Source of the DNA: CAYWCV01 sp964629885
GTDB lineage: Bacteria > Bacteroidota > Rhodothermia > Balneolales > CAYWCV01
Direction of reading: 5' to 3'
Length of the DNA: 64,000 bases
NCBI GenBank assembly: GCA_964629885.1
Contig: CAZVRJ010000002.1
Location: forward strand, 1-64,000
In this document: positions 1 to 9,097 of the stretch, piece after piece
Layout of the letters: every line of letters starts with the position of its first letter
How positions within the stretch are numbered: the first letter of the stretch is position 1
Program-made: the position numbers and the translations under genes
The notes under the pieces: model-generated
Told to the model about the DNA's origin: nothing
What the model saw: the letters and a program-made list of their open reading frames with translations, nothing else
Databases searched by the model: none

Positions 1-132
1 TGATCGATATGCCCTTCAAGGGGATAGATCGGATCAATATTCCGTATTTTGCAATGTTGATTTGTACCACCCCCCACCCCCCGCCGCTAACGACAGGGGC
101 TAAATTCTCGATGCTCTCCAATATCCAACGAT
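1..132. other. Left-edge spacer, no gene supported
   Basis: Two plus-strand frames are open from the window edge, but neither translation looks like a known protein. Positions 67-85 are almost pure C with two runs of six, so the minus strand could form a G-quadruplex. The window opens on TGA, which could be the stop codon of an unseen upstream gene; this cannot be tested here. Confidence 0.4.
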
Positions 133-576
133 ATGAAACTTGCAAACGTCGACCTCTCCCCAAATCTCCACCCAGATGTAGTTGAACTGCTATCGAAGGA
201 CAATCCAACCATGGCGGAAGCCTTGGGCATGGAGCTCGTTAAATTGCATCGCGACGAAGTGGTAGGCACCATGCCGGTTGATCATCGTACTGTGCAGCCA
301 GTTGGACTGCTGCACGGTGGAGCCTCGGTGGCATTGGCCGAGACACTGTGCAGCATTGGGGCATGGCTGCACCTTGATCCAGGCACGCATACAGCTGTTG
401 GGGTAGAAATCAACGCCAACCATGTGAGAGCCGTTCGCTCAGGAATCGTGATTGGGCGAGCCAAACCAGTGCATGTCGGTCGCCAGATCCAAATATGGGA
501 ATGTCGCATCGAAACAGAAGACGGCAAGCTTGTTTGCACGTCGAGGTGCACGCTGATGGCGGTTGCTATACGGTGA
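133..576 (+). CDS. PaaI/MenI-like hotdog-fold acyl-CoA thioesterase
   Basis: This is a single hotdog domain of 147 residues, the usual size for the PaaI/MenI/YdiI thioesterase group that hydrolyses aromatic or hydroxylated acyl-CoAs in the cytoplasm. The signature HGGASVALAET lies at about residues 61-71, with His61 and the probable catalytic Glu70. The start is ATG, with no clear ribosome site. It stands alone on the plus strand and converges on the methyltransferase; a hairpin repeat of the 642-681 type lies between them. The substrate cannot be told: a 1,4-dihydroxy-2-naphthoyl-CoA role is possible but there is no menaquinone gene nearby. Confidence 0.85.
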   Translation: MKLANVDLSPNLHPDVVELLSKDNPTMAEALGMELVKLHRDEVVGTMPVDHRTVQPVGLLHGGASVALAETLCSIGAWLHLDPGTHTAVGVEINANHVRAVRSGIVIGRAKPVHVGRQIQIWECRIETEDGKLVCTSRCTLMAVAIR

Positions 577-641
577 TCGGTAATCGTGGATCTGAATAGG
601 CCGTAGACGTCTTCAGTTATTTAATGTCGACTGTCATCCTG

Positions 642-681
642 TGTCATCTTGTAAGGACCTACCCCGTAGGGGTCTGGCATC
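642..681. repeat. Hairpin-bearing dispersed repeat between convergent genes
   Basis: The sequence TGTCATCTTGTAAGGACC is followed by the hairpin ACCCC-GTA-GGGGT and then GCATCT. The same plan, TGTCATCTTGTAAAGACC plus ATGCC-GAA-GGCAT plus CTC, occurs twice at 23061-23157. It lies between the stops of the thioesterase and the methyltransferase and could fold in transcripts of both. Confidence 0.55.
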
Positions 682-682
682 T

Positions 683-1426
683 TTATGATCTACTATAGCC
701 CATGATCAACCGCGGTGAGCGGATTGCGTCGTACGGATTGCCATCATAATCGCCGTAGGTGGCATTCGGGGTGAGACCATTTTTACGGGAGACAGTATGG
801 AACCAATCGAGCTCAAGCAGTCGCACATACTCGGTGAAGATCTGCTCATCGCCGGTAGCATCTTCGATCAGGTGGATTTCCTTGCGAACGGCACCATCCT
901 CTATCCAGCGACGGATGGTGTAGCTCCACTCTGGGATAGTTCCTTCGTTGGATGAAATAAGGTTGGCCCGAACGTTGCCTGGGTTAAGAAAGTCGATCCA
1001 AACCTGTCCGCCTGGGCGCACCATCTGTGCCATGGCTGCGATGGGCAGCTCGTTCTCAGCTTCGCTCGCAAAATATCCGAAGCTGGTGAACAGGTTTACG
1101 ACAACATCGAAGGTTTCGTCGAGCGGCACGCGCATGTCGCTCACGCGGAAGTCAATCACCACCCCCGCCTGAGCCGCCATCACCTTGGCACGCGATATGG
1201 CCGTAGGAGCCAAGTCGACTCCCGTCACGCGGTACCCCCTGTTCGCAAAATTGATACTGTGTCGCCCGCGCCCACATGCGAGGTCCAACAATTTAGGGTA
1301 TTCCCCCACCGGAAAATGACTCGATATCAGCTCGGCGAGGCGGTTAGCGTCGGCAGCGTCACGTTTCGCATACAGCTGCTCGTGCAGGGGACTATCGAAC
1401 CAATGCTCGAACCAATTGTGAATCAT
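683..1426 (-). CDS. Class I SAM-dependent methyltransferase
   Basis: The 247-residue protein has a Rossmann methyltransferase core. Motif I, LLDLACGRGRH at about residues 46-56, binds S-adenosylmethionine, and GVDLAPTAI follows as motif II. The substrate is unknown; the overall form is the small-molecule Methyltransf_25/11 type. It is the last gene of a leftward operon tsaD-pyrF-rnhA-this gene, starting 8 nt after the rnhA stop. The ATG is the only sensible start. No membrane segment or signal peptide is visible. Confidence 0.8.
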   Translation of the reverse strand: MIHNWFEHWFDSPLHEQLYAKRDAADANRLAELISSHFPVGEYPKLLDLACGRGRHSINFANRGYRVTGVDLAPTAISRAKVMAAQAGVVIDFRVSDMRVPLDETFDVVVNLFTSFGYFASEAENELPIAAMAQMVRPGGQVWIDFLNPGNVRANLISSNEGTIPEWSYTIRRWIEDGAVRKEIHLIEDATGDEQIFTEYVRLLELDWFHTVSRKNGLTPNATYGDYDGNPYDAIRSPRLIMGYSRS

Positions 1427-1434
1427 GGTCGTAA

Positions 1435-1890
1435 TTATAAAGTTTTGATGGCTGCCACCGCAAGTGCGTCGACACGATTATTACGAGCGTCGTCGGCGTG
1501 GCCTTTGACCTTGATCCAATCCACACGGTGTTGCTTCATGGCACTGAGCATTTCCTCCCACAACTCGCGGTTCTCGACGGGCTTTTTGTCGGCCTTGCGC
1601 CAACCCTTGGCTTGCCAGTTCTCGATCCACCCCTGGGTCATGGCATTGATAATGAGCGCGCTGTCGCTGTGCAGCCGCACATGGCACGGCTTTTTGAGCT
1701 CCTCAAGGGCGCGTATCACGGCGGTCATCTCCATCCGGTTGTTGGTGGTTGCGCGGTCTGCGCCCGAAAGCTCCTTCTCCTTGCCGTTGTACTGCAGCAG
1801 TGCAGCCCAGCCACCCGGACCCGGATTACCGCTGCAGGCGCCGTCTGTGTAGATGTCGACGATGGGAAGCGCCTTCCTTGTATCAGACAT
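1435..1890 (-). CDS. rnhA: Ribonuclease HI
   Basis: This enzyme cuts the RNA strand of RNA-DNA hybrids in the cytoplasm. The 151-residue length is normal for bacterial RNase HI. The four metal-binding acids are present: Asp16 in TDGACSGNPGPGG, Glu54 in NNRMEM, Asp76 in HSDSA and Asp141 near the end, with the catalytic-loop His131 in VKGHADD. The gene overlaps the end of pyrF by 8 nt, so translation is probably coupled. The ATG start fixes the usual short N-terminus. Confidence 0.96.
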   Translation of the reverse strand: MSDTRKALPIVDIYTDGACSGNPGPGGWAALLQYNGKEKELSGADRATTNNRMEMTAVIRALEELKKPCHVRLHSDSALIINAMTQGWIENWQAKGWRKADKKPVENRELWEEMLSAMKQHRVDWIKVKGHADDARNNRVDALAVAAIKTL

Positions 1891-2716
1891 AGGCTAGGCT
1901 GAGCGAGTGCAGCATTTTATGGAAGGAGGCGGCTCTGTGACGAATTCCGTCTTCGCCTGATTCGAGCCCGAAAAGAATGCCCCGACTGATGGGCACGACG
2001 GGAATGCCTTGATGCCCATTGAGTGCCTTTACGAGCGATCCTACATCACCACCCTGGGCACCGACACCAGGCAGAAGGAGTCCACCGGCAGGATGTGCCT
2101 TCAGCAAAGGGGCCATGGCTTCCGGACGCGTGGCACCTATAACCATACCCACATGTGCGGGACGCACCGGGTCGTATTCACCCAGCTTGTGGGCAATGAC
2201 CTCGGCGAGCGATGGATGACCGGCAGCAGGCTGGCCAAGGAAATCGTCGGCACCGAGGTTGGACGTCAACGTGAGCACATACACAGCCTTGTCGGCGCGG
2301 GTCGTAAAAGCATTGAGGGTTTCGAGTCCCATGAGGGGCGACAGCGTGATCGCGTCGCAATCGAAAACCTCGAGAAAAGTAGTGGCGTAGCGGTCGGCCG
2401 TGTTGCCGATGTCGCCGCGCTTGGCGTCGGCAATGATGAGTCTGTCCGACGGGATGGCATCACAGACCTCGCCGAAGACACGGAGTCCGTCGCGTCCCAG
2501 CACCTCAAAGAAGGCCAGATTGGGCTTGAAGGACGATGCCATATCGGATGTGGCTATGATCGCAGCCTTGCAGAAGCGCTCCACCACCGATGCGTCGCTC
2601 TCGCCTGGGCGCTGCCAGGTGTCGCGAAGACGGTGCAAGTCGGGATCAAGCCCGACACACAGCACCGTTGCGGTGTCGCGGATCGATTGTCGGAGCAGGT
2701 CTTCGTACGTGTTCAT
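1883..2716 (-). CDS. pyrF: Orotidine 5'-phosphate decarboxylase, type 2
   Basis: It catalyses the last step of UMP synthesis, OMP to UMP. The type 2 family signature DAKRGDIGNTADRY carries the catalytic Asp-Lys-Asp set, and CVGLDPD near the N-terminus is also typical. The ATG at 2716 gives 277 residues and matches family N-termini. An upstream in-frame TTG at 2734 would add only six residues. The gene sits 42 nt downstream of tsaD and overlaps rnhA by 8 nt. The type 2 form is found mainly in actinobacteria, Bacteroidota and relatives. Confidence 0.95.
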   Translation of the reverse strand: MNTYEDLLRQSIRDTATVLCVGLDPDLHRLRDTWQRPGESDASVVERFCKAAIIATSDMASSFKPNLAFFEVLGRDGLRVFGEVCDAIPSDRLIIADAKRGDIGNTADRYATTFLEVFDCDAITLSPLMGLETLNAFTTRADKAVYVLTLTSNLGADDFLGQPAAGHPSLAEVIAHKLGEYDPVRPAHVGMVIGATRPEAMAPLLKAHPAGGLLLPGVGAQGGDVGSLVKALNGHQGIPVVPISRGILFGLESGEDGIRHRAASFHKMLHSLSLAYV

Positions 2717-2758
2717 GGAGTCGAAGATATGCAAAAACAGCCGATTTTCATGCGACTG

Positions 2759-3757
2759 TCAGGCATCGGCGATGGATGCATACACCTTCATGTCGAGCGA
2801 GTCGGTGTGCCCGAGGCGGTGGCGGTGCCATCCGGTGATGGCGATCATCGCGGCGTTGTCGGTGCAGTAGGCCGGTGCGGGGATGCAGAGTTCTATGCCA
2901 AGCTTCTGGCTGAGCTCTCCCATGCGGGCACGAAGCTGGCTGTTGGCCGAGACGCCCCCAGCCACCACCAGGCTGCGGGCTCCCGTGGCGATGAGGGCTC
3001 TTTCGGTTTTGATGGCAAGCACATTGACGATGGCATCGGTCACCGATGCACACATGTCGGCCAGGCGCTGTCCTTCGATGAGTATTCCCTGCTTTTCGAG
3101 CTCCTGCGCGTGGTAGAGGGCGCTTGTCTTGAGGCCAGAGAAGCTGAACTCGTAGGGTTCGTCCAACAGCGCCATCGGGAAGCGGTGGTATTTGGGGTTG
3201 CCGGTGCGTGCAAGGGCGTCCATTTCGCGTCCGGCGGGATAGGCGAGGCCAAGCATCTTGCCGATCTTGTCGAAGGCCTCGCCGGCGGCGTCATCGCGTG
3301 TCTGACCCAGCAGTTCGTGGTCGAACCAGTCGCGTACCAACTCCAGGCGGGTGTGTCCACCTGAGACCACGAGCGACAAAAACGGAAATTGGGGTGTATG
3401 TTCAATGAAGGCGGCATAGGTATGCGCCTCGAGGTGGTTAACACCTATCAGGGGCACCTTTCGGGAAAGAGCAAGCCCCTTGGCGAAGCCGGCACCTACG
3501 AGGAGAGCACCCACCAGACCTGGACCCTGCGTCACCGCCACGGCATCGATCTGATCAATCGTGATTTCAGCCTCCTCAAGCGATTGCAGTACCGTCGACC
3601 AAATGGCGGTATCGTGTGCTCGCGAGGCTAGCTCGGGCACCACGCCACCAAAGCGCACATGGATCGCCTGCGTAGCGACCACGTTCGACCGAATGTGCTC
3701 ACCGTCATAGACGGCGGCGGCGGTTTCGTCGCAGGAAGACTCGATAGCTAGAAGCAA
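2759..3757 (-). CDS. tsaD: tRNA N6-adenosine threonylcarbamoyltransferase TsaD
   Basis: TsaD transfers threonylcarbamoyl to A37 of ANN-decoding tRNAs, together with TsaB and TsaE, which are not in this window. The 332-residue length is standard. The N-terminal IESSCDETAAAVYDG is the ASKHA nucleotide-binding start, and NHLEAH (His108, His112) holds the metal ligands. The start must be TTG at 3757: the frame stays open upstream for about 100 nt but contains no ATG or GTG before a stop. The leader is an unusual pyrimidine-only tract on the coding strand. It heads the operon with pyrF, rnhA and a methyltransferase. Confidence 0.95.
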   Translation of the reverse strand: MLLAIESSCDETAAAVYDGEHIRSNVVATQAIHVRFGGVVPELASRAHDTAIWSTVLQSLEEAEITIDQIDAVAVTQGPGLVGALLVGAGFAKGLALSRKVPLIGVNHLEAHTYAAFIEHTPQFPFLSLVVSGGHTRLELVRDWFDHELLGQTRDDAAGEAFDKIGKMLGLAYPAGREMDALARTGNPKYHRFPMALLDEPYEFSFSGLKTSALYHAQELEKQGILIEGQRLADMCASVTDAIVNVLAIKTERALIATGARSLVVAGGVSANSQLRARMGELSQKLGIELCIPAPAYCTDNAAMIAITGWHRHRLGHTDSLDMKVYASIADA

Positions 3758-3790
3758 AGAAGAAGGAAGAAAGAAGAAAGAAGAAGGAAG
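3758..3790. repeat. GAA/GGA purine microsatellite upstream of tsaD
   Basis: The plus strand is almost unbroken A/G, built of imperfect AAGAAGG and AAGAAAG steps. On the tsaD coding strand it is a CTT/CCT tract running straight into the TTG start codon, with no Shine-Dalgarno sequence. It could be slippage-prone or act as an unstructured leader. Confidence 0.6.
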
Positions 3791-3859
3791 GATTAGGTGG
3801 GAAAGATAAGGAGAAGGAAGACAAAGATGGCGCAGGTGTCGTGATGATAAACTGGTACA

Positions 3860-4465
3860 TCACCTATATCCGCTCAGCTTGCTCACTCCGAGCCGGAAGG
3901 ATCCCTCCTGCTTGTCCTGGATCATGAAACCAATCTCCGCAACCGCATCGGCGTTCAGCTTAGGATTGCCGCGTACCGGTGTGCCTCGGAATTCCGCCTT
4001 GAAATCGGTGAACGGTAGAAAGTACGTTTCCCACTCCCCGATTTTTGTTCTGAAACGGGTTTCGTAGGAGTACCAGGTCAGGCGCCCATTCTCTACCGTG
4101 CGAAGCCTCAGGCAGTACGTTTTTCCGTCGCCAAAAACGCGCACTGACAGTCCCTTGAACTCCGACAAATCGGCCGCAGACCGTGTCTGAACTCGCACGG
4201 AGGCGAACCCTCCGTTATTCTCCAGCGATACTGTTTCACTGAAGACGGCATATCCGTCGCCGTGCATTCTAAAGGAGCTCCTCGAGATGCCGCCCATCAC
4301 ATTGTCGTTCACGATCTGCCAGCTGTTGGCGACTGTTTCGCTGAAATCGATGAGGATGGTTTCGGTCGGGGATGCGGGATCGTTTGGAGTAGAGGATGTT
4401 TCCTGCTGCTCGAAAATAGCTACGGATACGATGGCAATGAGGAAATAATGGATGAATGGGAGCAT
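3860..4465 (-). CDS. CIA30-family protein with N-terminal export signal
   Basis: The mature part matches the CIA30 (complex I intermediate-associated protein 30) beta-sandwich family: WQIVNDNVMGGISRS opens the domain and GFASVRVQTR and KGLSVRVFGDG follow. Bacterial members are of unknown function and may bind carbohydrate-like ligands. I choose the ATG at 4465 (201 residues), because it begins MLPFIHYFLIAIVSVAIF, a good signal peptide or anchor. A longer frame from 4543 would bury this segment. The gene is alone, about 100 nt downstream of the tsaD leader region and divergent from the next gene. Confidence 0.75.
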   Translation of the reverse strand: MLPFIHYFLIAIVSVAIFEQQETSSTPNDPASPTETILIDFSETVANSWQIVNDNVMGGISRSSFRMHGDGYAVFSETVSLENNGGFASVRVQTRSAADLSEFKGLSVRVFGDGKTYCLRLRTVENGRLTWYSYETRFRTKIGEWETYFLPFTDFKAEFRGTPVRGNPKLNADAVAEIGFMIQDKQEGSFRLGVSKLSGYR

Positions 4466-4634
4466 GTCGAGGTAATTTATTTCATTGTAATAATCATTCC
4501 TGGCTATAGATTCGTTCCAGGGATGCAATCCAAGACCATGCAACTCTTAGGTTAATTCAATCGTAAAATATAATTTTGACTCATTATTGATAGGTATCCA
4601 GAATCCTCTCAAATCCATCCAAATCTGAATCTGC

Positions 4635-5099
4635 ATGCAACTCACCGAACTGAGACAGAACGAAAACGCAGCGAAAAGCGCCAAGTCAAACCTGTATCAC
4701 ACTCAAATCGAGTACATTCTTAGGGATTTGCATGGCAGGGATCTGCCCGACTATGTGATTAAATCCATCAATGCCGACATCGATCAAATCAACTCGACCA
4801 CCAAGACCGAGTACGCCCTGCACAAGCTGCTCAAACAGAAACAACGAGACATCGTCAAGGTCTTGGAAAAAGAAATGAAGATCGTGCCGATCAACTACTA
4901 CCGGAATCTTTGGATGGTGATCGGGATGTCCGCCTTTGGAATTCCCTTAGGTGTTGCTTTTGGTATTAGTATTGGAACTATGGGAATGATGGGAATTGGT
5001 CTACCGATCGGTATGGGTATTGGAATTGTCCTAGGCATAAGCATGGACAAAAAAGCCCTCGCTGATGGACGACAACTTAGCATTGAGGTCAAAAACTAA
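4635..5099 (+). CDS. Small membrane protein of unknown function
   Basis: I do not recognise a family. The first 90 residues of 154 are charged and probably helical (KQKQRDIVKVLEKEMK). Two glycine- and methionine-rich hydrophobic segments follow at about residues 92-135, including GIPLGVAFGISIGTMGMMG and GLPIGMGIGIVLGISM, separated only by a short turn. This is a cytoplasmic helical head on a membrane hairpin. The start is ATG. It ends 83 nt before the chosen start of ppc on the same strand and may be co-transcribed with it. Confidence 0.6.
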   Translation: MQLTELRQNENAAKSAKSNLYHTQIEYILRDLHGRDLPDYVIKSINADIDQINSTTKTEYALHKLLKQKQRDIVKVLEKEMKIVPINYYRNLWMVIGMSAFGIPLGVAFGISIGTMGMMGIGLPIGMGIGIVLGISMDKKALADGRQLSIEVKN

Positions 5100-5182
5100 A
5101 TCTTCGATTGGGCATTGAAATACGGGACTCTTTCGTTAATCTTCACAGACGGGATAAGAATACTAATTGGACCGAATTACCC

Positions 5183-7891
5183 ATGAACACGTATGAGAGC
5201 CCATTTCAGAACATTACGGACGGCCGAAATTTCATCATCCGTTGCTATGTGGAGATGTTGGCGCGTATTCATGAACATGACATCATCCCCCTGATACTGA
5301 GCAATCCGCAAGATCTGAAAGACATCGACGACGATGCAATTCCCGTCGAAAAAGTGATTCAATCGTTGAGTATCTACTTCCAGCTCATGACGCTGGTCGA
5401 AGAGAATGCGGCAACGCACTACCGCAGGAGGATGGAAAATCAGGAGAACATCGCCTCGATACGTGGCTCTTGGGCGGAGGCCCTGCACGACTGGAAGGAA
5501 CAGGGCATCGACGAGGACGAAATGCTGCATGCCATATCGGGTGCCAGCGTGATGCCTGTACTTACTGCACATCCGACTGAGGCCAAGCGGGTGACCGTCA
5601 TCGAAATCCATCGCGAGTTATACTTGCTTCTGGTCCAGAGAGAAAATGTATCACTCAGCATACTTGAGCAGCAGGCTATCGAGGCGAAGATTGTCAGTCT
5701 GCTCGAAAGATGGTGGAGAACGGGCGAAATCTTCATGGAAAAACCGACCATTCGAGATGAGAGATCGAATACGATCTATTATTTGCAGAACGTGTTTCCG
5801 ACCGTGCTCGAAAAAAGTGACCAGCAGTTGAAGGGCTCATGGATTGAAATGGGGCTGAGCCCAAACAAGATCCATAACCCCGATGTATTCCCTAAGATCC
5901 AGTTTGGGAGTTGGGTTGGCGGCGACCGAGACGGGCATCCGTTCGTGACGCCAGGCATTACACAGGAAACACTATTGCTACACAGAAACAGTGCCCTTGC
6001 GCTGATCACATCGCAGCTGTCGATGTTGGCCAGAAAGCTCTCTATCTCTGCTATCAAAAACCCTGTGCCATTCTTGCTTTCGGAAGCGATTGAGAAAAAA
6101 TCTACCGCATTGGGCGAGTCGGGCGAAAAAGCCATCAAAAGGAATCCCTACGAGCCCTGGAGACAATACGTAAGTTTGGTCGTGCTGCAATTGGAAAACA
6201 CGATTACCGAAAAAAATGTGGATGCCGATGCTCATTACCGATCCAGCAGGGCTTTAGCTGAGGACCTCAAATTTCTGAGGGCTATGCTCATTGAAAATGG
6301 TCTAAAGGGGCTCTCCGACGATCTGTTGTTCCCTATTGAGAGGACGGTCCAATGCTTCGGTTTCCACTTGGCAAAATTGGATATCAGACAGAACAGTGCC
6401 TATCACGACAAGGCCATATCGCAAATCCTGAAGGCAAACGGCCATGCTGATCACAATTTTGAACACTGGGATGAAGAAAAGCGCGTCAATTTTCTGAATG
6501 AAATTCTGGAAAGTCATTCGACCATAACAGATGTCACGGTTTCGTACGGGGCTGAAGCAGACAATGTGTTGGATGTCTACAGAGTTGTTCGACATCACAT
6601 CCACCTTTACGGCTCAGACGGTATTGGTTCCTTTATTGTCAGCATGACCCGAAATCTCAGCGATTTGCTAGTGGTGTACCTGCTAATGCGCGAAACTCAG
6701 CTGTTGAATACAAACATTAGGGTTGTGCCCCTGCTTGAAACCATTGGCGATCTTAAAAATGGCCCTGGGATTTTGGACAGATTCCTGCAGCACCCCTTGA
6801 CGAAACAACGGTCATCTGGAATTTCGCACAAGCAGGAGGTAATGCTCGGATATAGCGACAGCAACAAAGACGGTGGGACCATCGCCAGCAAGTGGAATTT
6901 ATTCAAGGCAGAAAAAGAGCTCTCAGAAATAGGTCGAAAAAATCATACGGATGTCTTCTTTTTCCACGGAACTGGCGGCACTATCAGCAGAGGTGGTGGC
7001 AAATACCACCGGTTTTTAGAGAGTATGCCAACGAATACGGTGAACGGGACCATCAAGATCACGGTGCAGGGAGAAACGGTTGCGCAACAGTTTGGCAATC
7101 CGCTCACTGCGGCGTACAACTTGAACGCACTCACCTCTGGTGTGGCCAAACAGACCATCAGGAGCCGTATCACCGCAGAAGAGGGGGCTTACCCCCATGA
7201 TACGATGGAGTTTTTGGCCCAGAAGTCGTTCGAGCACTACAAAGAACTCATCGAAACACCCGGATTTATCCATTTCTACGGCAACGCGACCTGCATCGAT
7301 GTACTCGAAAAAAGCAAAATTGGATCCAGACCAGTGCGACGGACAGGTACCAGAACCCTCGGAGATTTGAGGGCTATTCCGTGGGTTTTCAGCTGGAACC
7401 TGTCCAGATTCACCATCACCGGATGGTACGGGCTTGGTGAAGCTTTGAAGGCATTAAAAAAAGAGAGACCTGAAGCGTTTGACGAGCTGAAGAAGACCAT
7501 CAATGATTGGACTTTCTTTAAGTTTTTGATGATCCAAACGGAAACAAATCTGATACTCTCTAACGTGGACATGATGAAGCAGTATGCCAAGCTCGTTGAT
7601 GACACTGGCGAACGGGAGCTGTTTATGAGGAAAATCCTCACCGACTACGAAAATGGCTTTGCGATGATCGAAGAGCTCTTCGGGGAGCCGGCCGCCGTGC
7701 GAAGGGACGGACAGTATGACAATTTGGAGTGGAGGAACAGCAAATTGGAGATCCTCCATCAGCTGCACATCAAATACTTGAAGCAATGGAGAGATTTCGG
7801 GGACGAAAACAGCGTCGAAAAAGGCCAGATGCTCACAAAGCTGCTCAGTTTGATCAACTCGCTTTCAAGCGGTTTGAAAAACACGGGGTAA
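5183..7891 (+). CDS. ppc: Phosphoenolpyruvate carboxylase
   Basis: It makes oxaloacetate from PEP and bicarbonate, refilling the TCA cycle. The catalytic His lies in LTAHPTEAKR (residue 130), GGDRDGHP and GYSDSNKDGG are intact, and the protein ends in the conserved NTG. The glycine-rich loop reads FHGTGGTISRGGG. Compared with FHGRGGxxxRGG of E. coli, the first Arg (Arg581, a PEP phosphate ligand) is Thr while the second (Arg587) is kept. ATG at 5183 gives 902 residues; an in-frame TTG at 5108 would add 25. No regulatory gene is adjacent. Confidence 0.93.
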   Translation: MNTYESPFQNITDGRNFIIRCYVEMLARIHEHDIIPLILSNPQDLKDIDDDAIPVEKVIQSLSIYFQLMTLVEENAATHYRRRMENQENIASIRGSWAEALHDWKEQGIDEDEMLHAISGASVMPVLTAHPTEAKRVTVIEIHRELYLLLVQRENVSLSILEQQAIEAKIVSLLERWWRTGEIFMEKPTIRDERSNTIYYLQNVFPTVLEKSDQQLKGSWIEMGLSPNKIHNPDVFPKIQFGSWVGGDRDGHPFVTPGITQETLLLHRNSALALITSQLSMLARKLSISAIKNPVPFLLSEAIEKKSTALGESGEKAIKRNPYEPWRQYVSLVVLQLENTITEKNVDADAHYRSSRALAEDLKFLRAMLIENGLKGLSDDLLFPIERTVQCFGFHLAKLDIRQNSAYHDKAISQILKANGHADHNFEHWDEEKRVNFLNEILESHSTITDVTVSYGAEADNVLDVYRVVRHHIHLYGSDGIGSFIVSMTRNLSDLLVVYLLMRETQLLNTNIRVVPLLETIGDLKNGPGILDRFLQHPLTKQRSSGISHKQEVMLGYSDSNKDGGTIASKWNLFKAEKELSEIGRKNHTDVFFFHGTGGTISRGGGKYHRFLESMPTNTVNGTIKITVQGETVAQQFGNPLTAAYNLNALTSGVAKQTIRSRITAEEGAYPHDTMEFLAQKSFEHYKELIETPGFIHFYGNATCIDVLEKSKIGSRPVRRTGTRTLGDLRAIPWVFSWNLSRFTITGWYGLGEALKALKKERPEAFDELKKTINDWTFFKFLMIQTETNLILSNVDMMKQYAKLVDDTGERELFMRKILTDYENGFAMIEELFGEPAAVRRDGQYDNLEWRNSKLEILHQLHIKYLKQWRDFGDENSVEKGQMLTKLLSLINSLSSGLKNTG

Positions 7892-8019
7892 ATAGTTGCA
7901 GAATTAATAGAGCGGCAGATCCGTATTTATTTCATCAACCATTTCTTAATATCCTCTTAATGTACAAGTAGTATACTTACTGTTATCTTGACGCGATTTT
8001 TAACGTAATCTTTGTTTGT

Positions 8020-8916
8020 ATGACCCGGTTCCTTAAGCTTGCTATCATCCCATTTGTTTTTTTTCTGGTAGGATGTCAGGGTACTCCACAGATCGATCCA
8101 AGCACCGATGCAGCGTTGTCCGACACATCGAGCACATTGCTGCGGGTTGCCTTTTTGGGCGATGCCGAGCCGAAGCCATTGGCGGAATTCCCCCACATGT
8201 CTAATGCAGTGGATCAGATCAACGCACTTGCACTATCGCAGAAGATTGATTTTGTGATTGGTGTCGGAGACATCGCTCATAAGGGTACCGAAATTCAGTA
8301 CGAGGCAGCCACTCCGGTCCTTCAGAAACTCACCCTTCCCTTTTACCCGATCATGGGCAACGAAGAGCATGGAAGTACCGTAGAGCGATATATGCACTAC
8401 GCACGACAGTGGAACAGCCAGCTCGACAGCACTAAGTTTGTGCTAGAGTATGATCAGGTCGCCTTTGTGTTTGCCTCGCCCGATACCAGCCGCGAGTTCA
8501 TCGACAGTGGTGCCATGTGGGTTTTAGAGCAAATACAACGCGTGGCACCCAAGCCCGTAATTTTAGTTGTGCATGGTGCCCAAATAGGAGTGTATCCAGA
8601 AAATGCCGAGAAAGGCATCAGCAATCAGATATTCAGAGAGCAAGTCATATCGCAGTCCAATTTAGCCGTCGTCATTTCCGGCGACCTCCATATGGATATG
8701 GACCGCGTGAACCATTCCAAGAAAATTGGGGAAGTCCAATACCTCCATATCCCAGCGTTAGAACGAACCAAGATCCCCGACGAAACCAACCACACCCCTA
8801 TGTTTCGGGTGATGACCATTGCCAAAGACGGCAACGTCACCGTTGAGACCTATACTGTCGGTGACTCGACCCCCAACGAGCGGCACACGTATTCGTTCAA
8901 GATAGCGCTGCAATAA
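8020..8916 (+). CDS. Metallophosphoesterase lipoprotein
   Basis: This calcineurin-like phosphoesterase carries a lipoprotein signal: hydrophobic FLKLAIIPFVFFLVGC with the lipid-accepting Cys19. Metal-site motifs appear in order: FLGDAEPK, GVGDIAHKG, MGNEEHG (the NEEH replaces the usual GNHD), VVHGAQIG and SGDLHMDMD. It should be anchored in the envelope and act on a phosphoester outside the cytoplasm; the substrate is unknown. The 298-residue length fits a single domain. It lies alone between ppc and the CHAD gene, with about 130 and 180 nt of spacer. Confidence 0.8.
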   Translation: MTRFLKLAIIPFVFFLVGCQGTPQIDPSTDAALSDTSSTLLRVAFLGDAEPKPLAEFPHMSNAVDQINALALSQKIDFVIGVGDIAHKGTEIQYEAATPVLQKLTLPFYPIMGNEEHGSTVERYMHYARQWNSQLDSTKFVLEYDQVAFVFASPDTSREFIDSGAMWVLEQIQRVAPKPVILVVHGAQIGVYPENAEKGISNQIFREQVISQSNLAVVISGDLHMDMDRVNHSKKIGEVQYLHIPALERTKIPDETNHTPMFRVMTIAKDGNVTVETYTVGDSTPNERHTYSFKIALQ

Positions 8917-9007
8917 AGCCACACGATCCCGATTGCTAACTACCGAACCCGCAGAGCTATCGCTGTCCGCAAAGTGCGAGAGGAGTCATGCCAACCCGAC
9001 ACGGCAT

Positions 9008-9049
9008 TTGGCATAATGCATTTAAAATGCGTATATAGTGGGATATAAT
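9008..9049 (+). promoter_or_regulatory. Candidate promoter of the CHAD gene
   Basis: TTGGCA at 9008-9013 and TATATA at 9032-9037 are 18 bp apart. A perfect TATAAT follows at 9044-9049 but has no matching upstream box. The nearest downstream start is the CHAD ATG at 9098. Sequence match only. Confidence 0.35.
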
Positions 9050-9097
9050 GCATCGCAGGCTTACTGTTTAGAGAAGTTGATCTGGGAATAGGGATCC

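Noticed and set aside
2009..3364. Long plus-strand open frame of 451 codons
   Set aside because: It is antisense to pyrF and tsaD, both of which have clear catalytic motifs; its translation has no family pattern and is His/Gly/Val-rich as expected for a shadow frame.
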